Below are positions 16,152 to 23,796 of a stretch of DNA of 40,620 nt, piece by piece (positions within the stretch are counted from its first letter, which is position 1; each line of letters opens with the position of its first letter). A program made the position numbers and the translations under genes. The notes under the pieces were generated by a model. It worked only from the letters and a program-made list of their open reading frames with translations, made no database searches and was not told the DNA's origin. Source of the DNA: Bacteroidia bacterium (GTDB taxonomy: Bacteria > Bacteroidota > Bacteroidia > Bacteroidales > Azobacteroidaceae); contig BNTT01000012.1 of assembly GCA_025996815.1 (NCBI GenBank), positions 1 through 40,620 of the forward strand. Direction: 5' to 3'.

Positions 16152-17591
16152 ATGACACCTGTATTAGTATTGATAACAATCATCGTCTATTTCATCGTCC
16201 TGTTTGGTATTTCCCACTTTTCGGGGCGCAAGGCAGACAATGCGGGCTTTTTTTCCGGCAATCGGAAATCGCCGTGGTATGTGGTGGCGTTTGCGACCAT
16301 TGGTGCAGCGATTTCCGGTGTCACTTTCGTGTCTGTGCCGGGGATGGTTGCCGCGAGCAATTTCTCTTATATGCAGATGGTGCTGGGCTTTGCCGTGGGG
16401 CAATTTCTCATCGCTTTTGTGCTGATACCGCTGTTCTACAAGATGAATCTCACCTCCATTTATGAATATTTGGAAAATCGTTTCGGCATCGCCACCTACA
16501 AGACGGGCGCGTGGTTTTTCTTTATTTCCAAGATGTTGGGGGCTTCCATTCGCCTGTTTATCGTGTGCGTGGTGCTTCAATTGCTGGTTTTCGACCCGTT
16601 GCACTTGTCGTTTCTGCTTAATGTGATTTTCACGGTGGGCATCGTGTGGCTCTACACCTTTCGCGGCGGCGTGAAGTCGCTGATATGGACGGATTCGTTC
16701 AAAACTTTTTGCCTGATAGTGTCTGTGGGGCTGTGTATCTATTATATTGCTACTGATTTGGGTGGCTCGATGTGGGAAACTATCGCCCACTCGGATATGT
16801 CAAAGGCGTTCTTTTTCGATGATGTGAACGACAAGCGTTTCTTCTGGAAGCAGTTTTTGGCGGGCATCTTCACCGTTATCGCCACCACGGGCTTAGACCA
16901 GGATATGATGCAGAAGACGTTGAGTTGCAAAAACCCGCGCGATTCGCAAAAAAATATGATGACCGGCGGCGTGTTGCAGATTTTTATTAACCTGCTGTTT
17001 ATGATGTTGGGGGTGTTGCTTTACACTTTTGCGGCGAAAAACAGTATCGCCTTGCCCGACAAGGGCGACGAGGTGTTTCCGTTCTTGGCGACGCAGGGCT
17101 TCTTTCCGGTCATCGTGAGCCTGCTATTCATAATCGGCTTGATTTCAGCGGCTTATGCGGCGGCGGGGTCGGCACTCACGGCATTGACAACCTCTTTCAC
17201 GGTCGATATTTTGGAAAGCCCGAAGAAAAAGACGGAGCAGGAAGTGGCAGGCATTCGCAAGCGGGTACATATCGGTATGGCGGTGGTGATGGGCGTGGTG
17301 ATTGTGGTCATCAACCTGCTCAACAACGCCTCGGTCATCGACACGGTCTATAAATTGGCAAGTTACACCTACGGACCGCTGCTGGGGATGTTTGTGTTTG
17401 GCATATTCGTTAAACGAGCCGTGCGCGACAAATATGTGCCGCTCGTGGCAATCGCCTCGCCGGTCTTGAGTTTCATCGTGGACTACAACTCCAAAGTGTG
17501 GTTCAACGGCTACGAATTTAGCCACGAACGCTTGATACTCAACGCTTTATTCACCTTTATCGGATTATGTTTACTAATTAAAAAGCAATGA
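16152..17591 (+). CDS. Sodium/solute symporter (SSS family)
   Basis: This 479-residue inner-membrane protein has about 13 hydrophobic helices. The opening TM followed by GRKADNAGFFSGNRKSPWYVVAFA, then ATIGAAISGVTFVSVPGM, is the signature start of SSS transporters. FRGGVKSLIWTDSFK and TTGLDQDMMQKTLSCKNP are further family motifs. Such carriers use the sodium gradient to import sugars, sialic acid, amino acids or vitamins. Its stop overlaps the start of the NlpC/P60 gene by 4 bp, and muropeptide enzymes follow. A cell-wall fragment (MurNAc, a peptide or an amino acid) is therefore a fair guess at the substrate, not shown by the sequence. Confidence 0.92.
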   Translation: MTPVLVLITIIVYFIVLFGISHFSGRKADNAGFFSGNRKSPWYVVAFATIGAAISGVTFVSVPGMVAASNFSYMQMVLGFAVGQFLIAFVLIPLFYKMNLTSIYEYLENRFGIATYKTGAWFFFISKMLGASIRLFIVCVVLQLLVFDPLHLSFLLNVIFTVGIVWLYTFRGGVKSLIWTDSFKTFCLIVSVGLCIYYIATDLGGSMWETIAHSDMSKAFFFDDVNDKRFFWKQFLAGIFTVIATTGLDQDMMQKTLSCKNPRDSQKNMMTGGVLQIFINLLFMMLGVLLYTFAAKNSIALPDKGDEVFPFLATQGFFPVIVSLLFIIGLISAAYAAAGSALTALTTSFTVDILESPKKKTEQEVAGIRKRVHIGMAVVMGVVIVVINLLNNASVIDTVYKLASYTYGPLLGMFVFGIFVKRAVRDKYVPLVAIASPVLSFIVDYNSKVWFNGYEFSHERLILNALFTFIGLCLLIKKQ

Positions 17592-18541
17592 ACAAACTAA
17601 TTTTATTCTTGATGATGCTTGTGCCGACGGTTGTATCGGCGCAAGATGGTTATGGCGTGATTCACGTGTCGGTTGCCGATGCGCGGGAGGAGGCAGATTA
17701 TGCTGCCGAGATGGGCACGCAGGTGCTGCTGGGGCATCCCGTGCGCGTTTATGAAAAAACGGACGACCTCTGGCGGGTGGAAACACCCGAAGGCTACATC
17801 GCGTGGGTGATGAACGGCACGCTGACGCGCTTGGACAAAGCCGCGTTCAATGCGTGGACAGTAGCCCCCAAGGTCATTTTTACGGACGATTACGGCTTTG
17901 CCTACGAAACGCCCAACAAAAACGGGCAGCGGGCATCCGACATCGTTTTTGGCGACTTGCTGAAATACGAAGGCAAGAGCGGACCATTTTACAAGGTATC
18001 GTATCCGGACGGTCGCCAAGGCTATGTGCTAAAAACGCAAAGCAAACTGTTTGCCGACTGGCAGGCGGGCATCCAACTGACCGAAGAAAGCATCGTACAG
18101 ACAGCCCTGACGCTGAAAGGCATCCCCTACGTTTGGGGAGGCACCTCGCCGAAAGGGTTGGATTGCAGCGGTTTTGCAAAGACAGTCTTCCTGAAACACG
18201 GCATCATCCTGCAACGCAACGCTTCGCAGCAGGCACGGAACGGCACCGTCGTGGATATTAGCGCGGGCTACGACAACCTCCGCCCGGGCGATTTACTGTT
18301 TTTTGGCAAAAAAACCGAAGACGGACAGGATAAAGTGCGCCACGTGGCTATCTATATCGGCGATAAGGAGTTTATCCACGCCTCCGGCTACATCCGCATC
18401 AACAGTTTAGACCCCGCGAGCCCCGCTTATGACGGGCACAACACCGCCGAATTGCTGCGGGCACGAAGGGTGCTCGGAGCCGTCGGCACGGAAGGTATTT
18501 GGAAAATCAGTGATAATCCTCTATATAAAGCACAAGAATAA
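17588..18541 (+). CDS. NlpC/P60 cell-wall endopeptidase (YkfC-like, gamma-D-Glu-diamino acid)
   Basis: This 317-residue exported protein has a signal peptide (1-18), two SH3b-like modules (about 20-80 and 95-150) and a C-terminal NlpC/P60 domain. GGTSPKGLDCSGFAKTVF carries the nucleophile Cys193, VRHVAIYIG gives His252 and FIHASGYI gives His264. The architecture matches the YkfC-type enzymes, which need a free N-terminal L-Ala and cut between D-Glu and the diamino acid, releasing L-Ala-D-Glu. The next gene encodes the epimerase for exactly that dipeptide, 1 bp away, which strongly supports the call. Location is likely periplasmic, or lipid-free and secreted, since no lipobox is present. Confidence 0.93.
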   Translation: MNKLILFLMMLVPTVVSAQDGYGVIHVSVADAREEADYAAEMGTQVLLGHPVRVYEKTDDLWRVETPEGYIAWVMNGTLTRLDKAAFNAWTVAPKVIFTDDYGFAYETPNKNGQRASDIVFGDLLKYEGKSGPFYKVSYPDGRQGYVLKTQSKLFADWQAGIQLTEESIVQTALTLKGIPYVWGGTSPKGLDCSGFAKTVFLKHGIILQRNASQQARNGTVVDISAGYDNLRPGDLLFFGKKTEDGQDKVRHVAIYIGDKEFIHASGYIRINSLDPASPAYDGHNTAELLRARRVLGAVGTEGIWKISDNPLYKAQE

Positions 18542-18542
18542 T

Positions 18543-19673
18543 ATGGAACGCAGAAATTTTCTCAAGGCATCCGCCCTGGCAGCGATGACAACCGCTTTGC
18601 CGATGAATTTGTTGGCGCAGAGTAGCAAAAGCAAATCTCCCGCCGGCAGCGGCAAGATGAAACTGACTTTTCGCACCTACGACTTGCAGTTGAGGCACGT
18701 TTTCACGATTGCCAACTCGTCGCGCACCACCACGCCGGTCGTTTTGACGGAAATCGAATACGACGGCATCACCGGCTACGGCGAAGCCTCTATGCCGCCC
18801 TATCTGGGCGAAACGCAGGCATCGGTCATCGAATTTCTGAAAAAAGTGAACTTGGAGCAGTTCGCAAGCCCGTTTGAATTGGAAGACATCCTCGCTTACG
18901 TCGATAAAATCACCGAAAACAACACCGCCGCCAAAGCCTCCATCGACATCGCGTTGCACGATTTGGTGGGCAAAATTATGGGGCAGCCGTGGCACAAAAT
19001 ATGGGGTTTGAACAAAGCGTTGGCACCCTCCACGACATTCACAATTGGGATTGACACGCCCGAAGTGGTGAAGCAGAAAACCCGCGAAGACGCTCCTAAA
19101 TACAATATTCTGAAAGTAAAATTGGGTCGCCCGGGCGACAAGGAGATGATTGAAGCCATCCGCAGCGTGACGGACAAACCCATCGCGGTGGATGCCAATC
19201 AGGGCTGGACGGACAAGCATTACGCCCTCGACATGATTTATTGGCTTCAAGAAAAAGGCATCGTGATGGTGGAACAGCCGATGTCGAAGCATCGCCTCGA
19301 CGACACCGCGTGGGTCACCGAGCGCAGCCCCCTCCCCATCTTCGCCGACGAGTCGTTCCAGCGATTGACGGACGTGGCAAAACTGAAAGGCGCATTCACA
19401 GGCGTAAACATCAAGTTGATGAAATGTACCGGAATGCGCGAGGCGTGGAAAATCCTCAACATGGCGCGCGCCCTCAACATGAAAGTGATGATTGGCTGCA
19501 TGACGGAAACCTCCTGCGCCATCTCCGCCGCCTCGCAAATTTCCCCCGCAGTTGATTTCGCCGACTTGGATGGCAATCTGCTGATTAGCAACGACATATA
19601 CAAAGGCACCACTGTTGAGAAAGGGGTTTTGATGCTGAGTGATTTGCCGGGGATTGGAATAAAGAAAGTCTAA
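18543..19673 (+). CDS. L-Ala-D/L-Glu (dipeptide) epimerase, enolase superfamily, Tat-exported
   Basis: This 376-residue protein has a clear twin-arginine signal, MERRNFLKASALAA, and a cleavage region near LLAQ. The enolase-superfamily barrel follows: KVK (Lys191, Lys193), Mg ligands Asp217 (VDANQGW), Glu244 (VEQP) and Asp269 (ADES), the Lys in NIKLMKCTG and the DLDGN motif. This is the AE-epimerase (YkfB-like) set that turns L-Ala-D-Glu from muropeptides into L-Ala-L-Glu. An upstream ATG at 18429 lies inside the NlpC gene and is rejected. The Tat signal puts the enzyme in the periplasm together with the endopeptidase. Most characterised relatives are cytosolic, so the signal is worth noting. 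Confidence 0.93.
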   Translation: MERRNFLKASALAAMTTALPMNLLAQSSKSKSPAGSGKMKLTFRTYDLQLRHVFTIANSSRTTTPVVLTEIEYDGITGYGEASMPPYLGETQASVIEFLKKVNLEQFASPFELEDILAYVDKITENNTAAKASIDIALHDLVGKIMGQPWHKIWGLNKALAPSTTFTIGIDTPEVVKQKTREDAPKYNILKVKLGRPGDKEMIEAIRSVTDKPIAVDANQGWTDKHYALDMIYWLQEKGIVMVEQPMSKHRLDDTAWVTERSPLPIFADESFQRLTDVAKLKGAFTGVNIKLMKCTGMREAWKILNMARALNMKVMIGCMTETSCAISAASQISPAVDFADLDGNLLISNDIYKGTTVEKGVLMLSDLPGIGIKKV

Positions 19674-19684
19674 AAAAATGGAGC

Positions 19685-21082
19685 ATGACAGATGCCGCAA
19701 AAATAAAGTCCATAATAGCCAAGGGCGAAGGTTTGAATATTGAATTTAAAAAATCGTATTCGGCATTGCCCCGCAATGTGTTTGAAACAATCTGCGCTTT
19801 TTTGAACAGGAAAGGCGGGCATATTTTGCTCGGCGTGAAAGATAACGGTTCTATTGAGGGTATTCAAGAAGAAACACTGCCTGCCCAATTAAAAGTATTG
19901 GCTGATGACATGAATAATCCGCAACTCATTTCGCCAACGTTTTATCTTTCAAGCGAGGTGGTTGAAATCGACGGCAAGAAAATCATTTGCATCTATGTGC
20001 CGGAAAGTTCGCAAGTCCACACCCATTTGGGCGTTTATTACGACCGCAACCATGAAGGCGATTACAAATTGAACAATCAGCACCTTATCATGAGTTTGTT
20101 TGTGCGCAAATATGACGGTTTTACCGAAAACAAAGTGTTCCCAAACCTGCGAATGGAGCACTTTGAACCGGAATGTTTTAAGATGGTACGAAATTTAGTA
20201 AAGGTGGAGCGTCCCGACCATCCCTGGCTAAACATGAGTAACGAAGAACTGCTAAGGTCTGCCAAAATGTATCTGACGGATATTCACACCAATCAATCGG
20301 GATATACCTTGGCGGCAGCCTTGACGTTTGGCACGGAAGCCACCATAAGGTCTGTGTGCGGTCATTACAAGACGGACGCTTTGTGCCGAAAAGACAATGT
20401 GGACAGATACGACGACCGCGATGTCATTACCTGCAATTTGATTGAGGCATACTCCCGCTTAATGGCATTTATCCGCAAGCACACGCCGGACAGGTTTTAT
20501 CTCGAAGGCAACCAACGGCGAAGCATCAGGGAACTTATTTTTCGCGAAATGGTGGCTAACCTGTTGGTTCACAGAGAATTTTCAATTCCTTATCCGTCAA
20601 GGCTCACCATATACAAAGAAACCGTTGTCAGTGAAAATTGGACGATTCCGAACACTATGGGACTTATTACGCCGGAAAATGTCGTCCCGCATCCCAAAAA
20701 TCCAACCATCTCCGATTTTTTCAGACAATTAGGCTGGGTAGAAGATTTAGGTTCCGGCATTAGAAACATGTTTTACTATTGCCCCATATACGTCAAGGGT
20801 GCGATGCCCATCATGGAGGAGGGCGATGTGTTCAAGTTGACGGTCAGGCATACAGAGGATGGAGTTGACGACACAGTTAATTTGGAAAAAATCAGTCAGA
20901 TTAAATATGCGGATGAGATTTTGGCATTGATTCAGGGAACTCCGAAAATTACTGCAATAGATATGGCAACTAATTTATCATTATCAGAACGTCATCTAAG
21001 AAAAATTTTGGCTCGCCTTGTTGAGTTAAAAATAATAGAACGTAAAGGTTCAGATAAAGATGGTGAATGGATGACAGGGTAA
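19685..21082 (+). CDS. AlbA_2/Schlafen-type putative regulator with ATPase-like and winged-helix domains
   Basis: The 465-residue protein begins with an AlbA_2 (Schlafen-like) DNA-binding domain (about 5-125, NIEFKKSYSALPRNVFETICAFLNRKGG, LLGVKDNG). A GHKL-ATPase-like HATPase_c_4 region follows (about 270-385, IFREMVANLLVHREFS, GLITPENVVPHPKNPTISDFF, EDLGSGIRNM). A winged helix closes it (SLSERHLRKILARLVELKIIERKG). Proteins of this kind are usually called ATP-binding or RecG-related transcriptional regulators; their targets are rarely known. It sits between the epimerase (11 bp) and namZ (236 bp) and interrupts an otherwise coherent pathway, so it may be a local regulator or an insertion. Its last four codons, ATG ACA GGG TAA, are the first unit of the repeat array that follows. 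Confidence 0.88.
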   Translation: MTDAAKIKSIIAKGEGLNIEFKKSYSALPRNVFETICAFLNRKGGHILLGVKDNGSIEGIQEETLPAQLKVLADDMNNPQLISPTFYLSSEVVEIDGKKIICIYVPESSQVHTHLGVYYDRNHEGDYKLNNQHLIMSLFVRKYDGFTENKVFPNLRMEHFEPECFKMVRNLVKVERPDHPWLNMSNEELLRSAKMYLTDIHTNQSGYTLAAALTFGTEATIRSVCGHYKTDALCRKDNVDRYDDRDVITCNLIEAYSRLMAFIRKHTPDRFYLEGNQRRSIRELIFREMVANLLVHREFSIPYPSRLTIYKETVVSENWTIPNTMGLITPENVVPHPKNPTISDFFRQLGWVEDLGSGIRNMFYYCPIYVKGAMPIMEEGDVFKLTVRHTEDGVDDTVNLEKISQIKYADEILALIQGTPKITAIDMATNLSLSERHLRKILARLVELKIIERKGSDKDGEWMTG

Positions 21083-21297
21083 ATGACAGGGTAAATGACA
21101 GGGTAAATGACAGGGTAAATGACAGGAATGACAGGGTAAAGTGCATGATAAAGTGCATGATAAAGATGATAAAGTGCATGATAAATGATAGGTAGATGAC
21201 AGGTAGATGATAGGTAGATGATAGGTAGATGATAGGGTAAATGATAGGGTAAATGATAGGGTAAATGATAGGGTAAATGATAGGAATGACAGGGTAA
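21071..21297 (+). repeat. Array of 20 short ATG-starting tandem units before namZ
   Basis: The array is built from units of 9-12 bp, every one containing an ATG. Left block (21071-21139): four ATGACAGGGTAA, one ATGACAGGA, one ATGACAGGGTAA. Middle (21140-21228): AGTGCATGATAA twice, AGATGATAA, AGTGCATGATAA, then four 11-bp units of ATGAYAGGTAG. Right block (21229-21297): four ATGATAGGGTAA, one ATGATAGGA, one ATGACAGGGTAA. The two 69-bp outer blocks have identical architecture and differ only by C-to-T changes, so one was copied from the other. Most units read ATG-codon-codon-stop. The first unit supplies the stop of the preceding gene. The namZ ATG lies 21 bp beyond the end. Confidence 0.95.
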
Positions 21298-21318
21298 AAT
21301 AATTTAAACATTATAAAT

Positions 21319-22488
21319 ATGAAAAAGTTATCAATTATTGTATGCGCACTATGCAGCGTGCTATGTGCGGCGGCGCAGCCGCCACCAGTCACCGTCGGAG
21401 CAGAACGAACTGCCGAGTATTTCCCCCTTTTGAAGGGCAAGCGCATCGCGCTACTCTCCAACCAATCGGGGAAGGTGGGCGACAAGCACCTGCTGGACGT
21501 GCTGATGGAGAACAAGGTGAATGTGACGGCGATTTTTTCTCCCGAACATGGGTTTCGCGGACAAGCCGGGGCGGGCGACCACGTTGCAAGTTCGGTGGAC
21601 GAAAAGACCGGCGTGCCCATCCTGTCGCTCTACGATGGCGTGCAACCCGGCAAGCCCGGCGCGGAATCTCTGAAAAAGTTTGATGTGCTGATTGTGGATT
21701 TGCAGGACGTGGGTGTGCGCTTCTTCAATTATTACATCACGGTTACCAAGATGATGGATGCCTGCGCCGAGCAGCACAAAAAGGTGATTTTGCTCGACCG
21801 ACCCAACCCCAATGGGCATTATGTGGACGGTCCGATTCTCAATATGAAATACAAATCGGGCGTGGGCGGGCTGCCGATACCTGTTGTCCACGGCTTGACA
21901 TTCGGCGAACTCGTCGGGATGGTGAACGGCGAAAAATGGCTCCCCCAAGGGCGGCAATGCGACATCACGGTCGTCAAATGCCTGAACTACACGCATCAAA
22001 CAATGTATCGCCTGCCCATTCTGCCGTCGCCCAACCTGCCGAATATGCTCTCTGTGTATCTCTACCCCTCCATCTGCTATTTTGAGGCAACGCCTGTGAG
22101 TTTGGGTCGCGGCACCTCGCTCCCGTTTCAGATTTACGGACACCCGAATATGAAGGGCTACGATTTTACGTTCACGCCCAAGTCGATGCCCTCGGCACCG
22201 AAGCCGCCGCAGCAGGATAAATTGTGCTACGGAGTGGATTTGAGCCACCTGTCGGAGGAGGCAGTTTGGAAAAAAGGAATAGATTTGAGCTATCTCATTG
22301 ATGCCTACCGCAATATGAACTTGGACGACCACTTTTTCCGCTCCTTTTTTGAAAATCTCATCGGGGTCGATTACGTCCGCAAGATGATTAAGGAGGGCAA
22401 AAGTGCCGACGAAATCAAGGCGATGTGGCAGGGCGATGTAGAAAAATTCAAGAAACAACGTAAACCCTATCTTTTATATGCAGAATAA
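21319..22488 (+). CDS. namZ: Exo-beta-N-acetylmuramidase NamZ (DUF1343, GH171), first copy
   Basis: This 389-residue exported protein (signal peptide about 1-19, ending CAAAQ) has the DUF1343 motifs: GKRIALLSNQSG, FSPEHGFRG (Glu76-His77), VDLQDVGVRF (Asp127-Asp130), LLDRPNPNG and a C-terminal KPYLLYAE. NamZ enzymes (first defined with B. subtilis YbbC, also present in Tannerella) release MurNAc from the non-reducing end of glycan strands. The gene follows the ATG-unit array and overlaps the second copy by 11 bp. Compared with the second copy it differs in the substrate region, so the two may prefer different muropeptides. It fits the muropeptide genes upstream. Confident on family. Confidence 0.93.
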   Translation: MKKLSIIVCALCSVLCAAAQPPPVTVGAERTAEYFPLLKGKRIALLSNQSGKVGDKHLLDVLMENKVNVTAIFSPEHGFRGQAGAGDHVASSVDEKTGVPILSLYDGVQPGKPGAESLKKFDVLIVDLQDVGVRFFNYYITVTKMMDACAEQHKKVILLDRPNPNGHYVDGPILNMKYKSGVGGLPIPVVHGLTFGELVGMVNGEKWLPQGRQCDITVVKCLNYTHQTMYRLPILPSPNLPNMLSVYLYPSICYFEATPVSLGRGTSLPFQIYGHPNMKGYDFTFTPKSMPSAPKPPQQDKLCYGVDLSHLSEEAVWKKGIDLSYLIDAYRNMNLDDHFFRSFFENLIGVDYVRKMIKEGKSADEIKAMWQGDVEKFKKQRKPYLLYAE

Positions 22489-23719
22489 AATTGGAATTTT
22501 CATCGTTGCCTCCCTGTTGATGGCAACCACCGCCTCGGCGCAGGTGAAAACGGGCATCGAGGTGTTGCGCGAGAGCCATTTCAAACTGTTGGAGGGCAAG
22601 CGCGTGGGGTTGCTCACCAATCAGACGGGCGTGGACAGAAATCTGAAATCCACCCTCGACATTCTGTTTGAAGCCCCCAACGTGAATTTGGTGGCTCTGT
22701 ATGCCCCCGAGCACGGCGTGCGGGGCGAATACGATGCCGGAGAGGAATTTGGCGGCGGCGCACCCGACCCGCAAACCGGATTGCCCGTCCACAGTCTCTA
22801 CGGCAAGAACAAAAAGCCCTCGCCGGAGATGCTGCAAGGCATTGATGTGTTGATATACGACATTCAGGACATTGGCTCGCGCTCCTACACGTTCATCAGC
22901 ACGATGGGCTTGGCGATGGAGGCGGCGGCTGAAAACGGCATCGAATTTGTCGTGCTCGACCGACCTAACCCGTTGGGTGGCAACAAGTTCGAGGGGCAAC
23001 CCAATGTGGAGCCGCAGTTAGTATCGCTGGTCAGCCAATTCCCGATTACCTACGTGCACGGCTTCACCGTTGGCGAATTGGCAACTTTCCTCAACAGCGA
23101 GGGGTTGCTCAAAAATAAGGTGCGCGCCAAACTCACGGTGGTGAAGATGCGCGGCTGGAAGCGCAAGATGAATTTTGAAGCCACCGGATTGCCGTGGGTC
23201 ATCTCGTCGCCGCATATCCCGCACGCGACCACCGCCTATCATTACCCCATTTCGGGCATACTCGGCGAACTCTCTTCGTTCAATATCGGCGTTGGCTACA
23301 CCCTGCCGTTTGAACTCTTTGCCGCCGAATGGATTGATGCCGAGAAGTTGGCAAACAACCTGAACGCCCTGAAAATCAGCGGCGTGCAGTTTCGTCCCAT
23401 CCACTTCAAGCCCTATTACGGTGCGCAGAAAGGGGTGTTTTTGCACGGCGTGCAGACGCACATCACCGATTACGACCGCGTGCCGCTGACCCTGCTGCAG
23501 TTTTATGTGCTTCAGGAATGCCGCCGGCTTCATCCCGAACAGGACGTTTTCGCCCTCAGCGAAAAGTCGCGCCTGAATATGTTCGACAAGGTGTGTGGCA
23601 CCACCCGCATCCGCACAACATTCGCCCAAACGTTCACGGTAGCATCAATTCTCCCCATCTGGAACGAGGATGTGGAGCGTTTCAAGCAACGCGCAAAGCC
23701 CTATTTTCTGTATAAATAG
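22478..23719 (+). CDS. namZ: Exo-beta-N-acetylmuramidase NamZ (DUF1343, GH171), second copy
   Basis: This 413-residue protein has a signal peptide (about 1-22, MATTASAQ) and the same DUF1343 order: GKRVGLLTNQTG, YAPEHGVRG (Glu78-His79), YDIQDIGSRSYTF, VVLDRPNPLGG, and near the end VERFKQRAKPYFLY. It is clearly homologous to the upstream copy but only moderately similar, so the duplication is old. It begins 11 bp inside its neighbour and ends the plus-strand run; no hairpin terminator was found behind it, only T-rich sequence. Paired NamZ enzymes with distinct substrate preference are known from Tannerella forsythia, which makes functional division plausible here. Confidence 0.93.
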   Translation: MQNKIGIFIVASLLMATTASAQVKTGIEVLRESHFKLLEGKRVGLLTNQTGVDRNLKSTLDILFEAPNVNLVALYAPEHGVRGEYDAGEEFGGGAPDPQTGLPVHSLYGKNKKPSPEMLQGIDVLIYDIQDIGSRSYTFISTMGLAMEAAAENGIEFVVLDRPNPLGGNKFEGQPNVEPQLVSLVSQFPITYVHGFTVGELATFLNSEGLLKNKVRAKLTVVKMRGWKRKMNFEATGLPWVISSPHIPHATTAYHYPISGILGELSSFNIGVGYTLPFELFAAEWIDAEKLANNLNALKISGVQFRPIHFKPYYGAQKGVFLHGVQTHITDYDRVPLTLLQFYVLQECRRLHPEQDVFALSEKSRLNMFDKVCGTTRIRTTFAQTFTVASILPIWNEDVERFKQRAKPYFLYK

Positions 23720-23740
23720 CGTAAAAAACCTTTTTTTTCA

Positions 23741-23771
23741 TTGTTATTTAAGATAATAGTTGTAACTTTGC
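23741..23771 (+). promoter_or_regulatory. Bacteroidetes-type promoter for the lipoprotein trio
   Basis: TTG (23741-23743), 19 bp, TAACTTTGC (23763-23771), with the first lipoprotein ATG at 23797. The three lipoprotein genes behind it have 17-bp gaps and no further promoter that I could see. Confidence 0.75.
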
Positions 23772-23796
23772 AGCGAAATAATTATTTTTGATTACG

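Noticed and set aside
18507..19700. A 397-codon minus-strand frame opposite the epimerase
   Set aside because: The plus strand carries all enolase-superfamily motifs, and the minus product is His/Phe/Gly-rich shadow sequence.
21071..21297. CRISPR array
   Set aside because: The units are 9-12 bp and directly adjacent without spacers, and no cas genes are present.
20970..21620. A minus-strand frame through the repeat array with repeated IIYP and FTLS residues
   Set aside because: The repeated peptide is only the translation of the array in another frame; it also overlaps two well-supported genes.
21451..22458. A 335-codon minus-strand frame opposite namZ
   Set aside because: It is the complement of clear DUF1343 coding sequence; no independent start signal or motif supports it.
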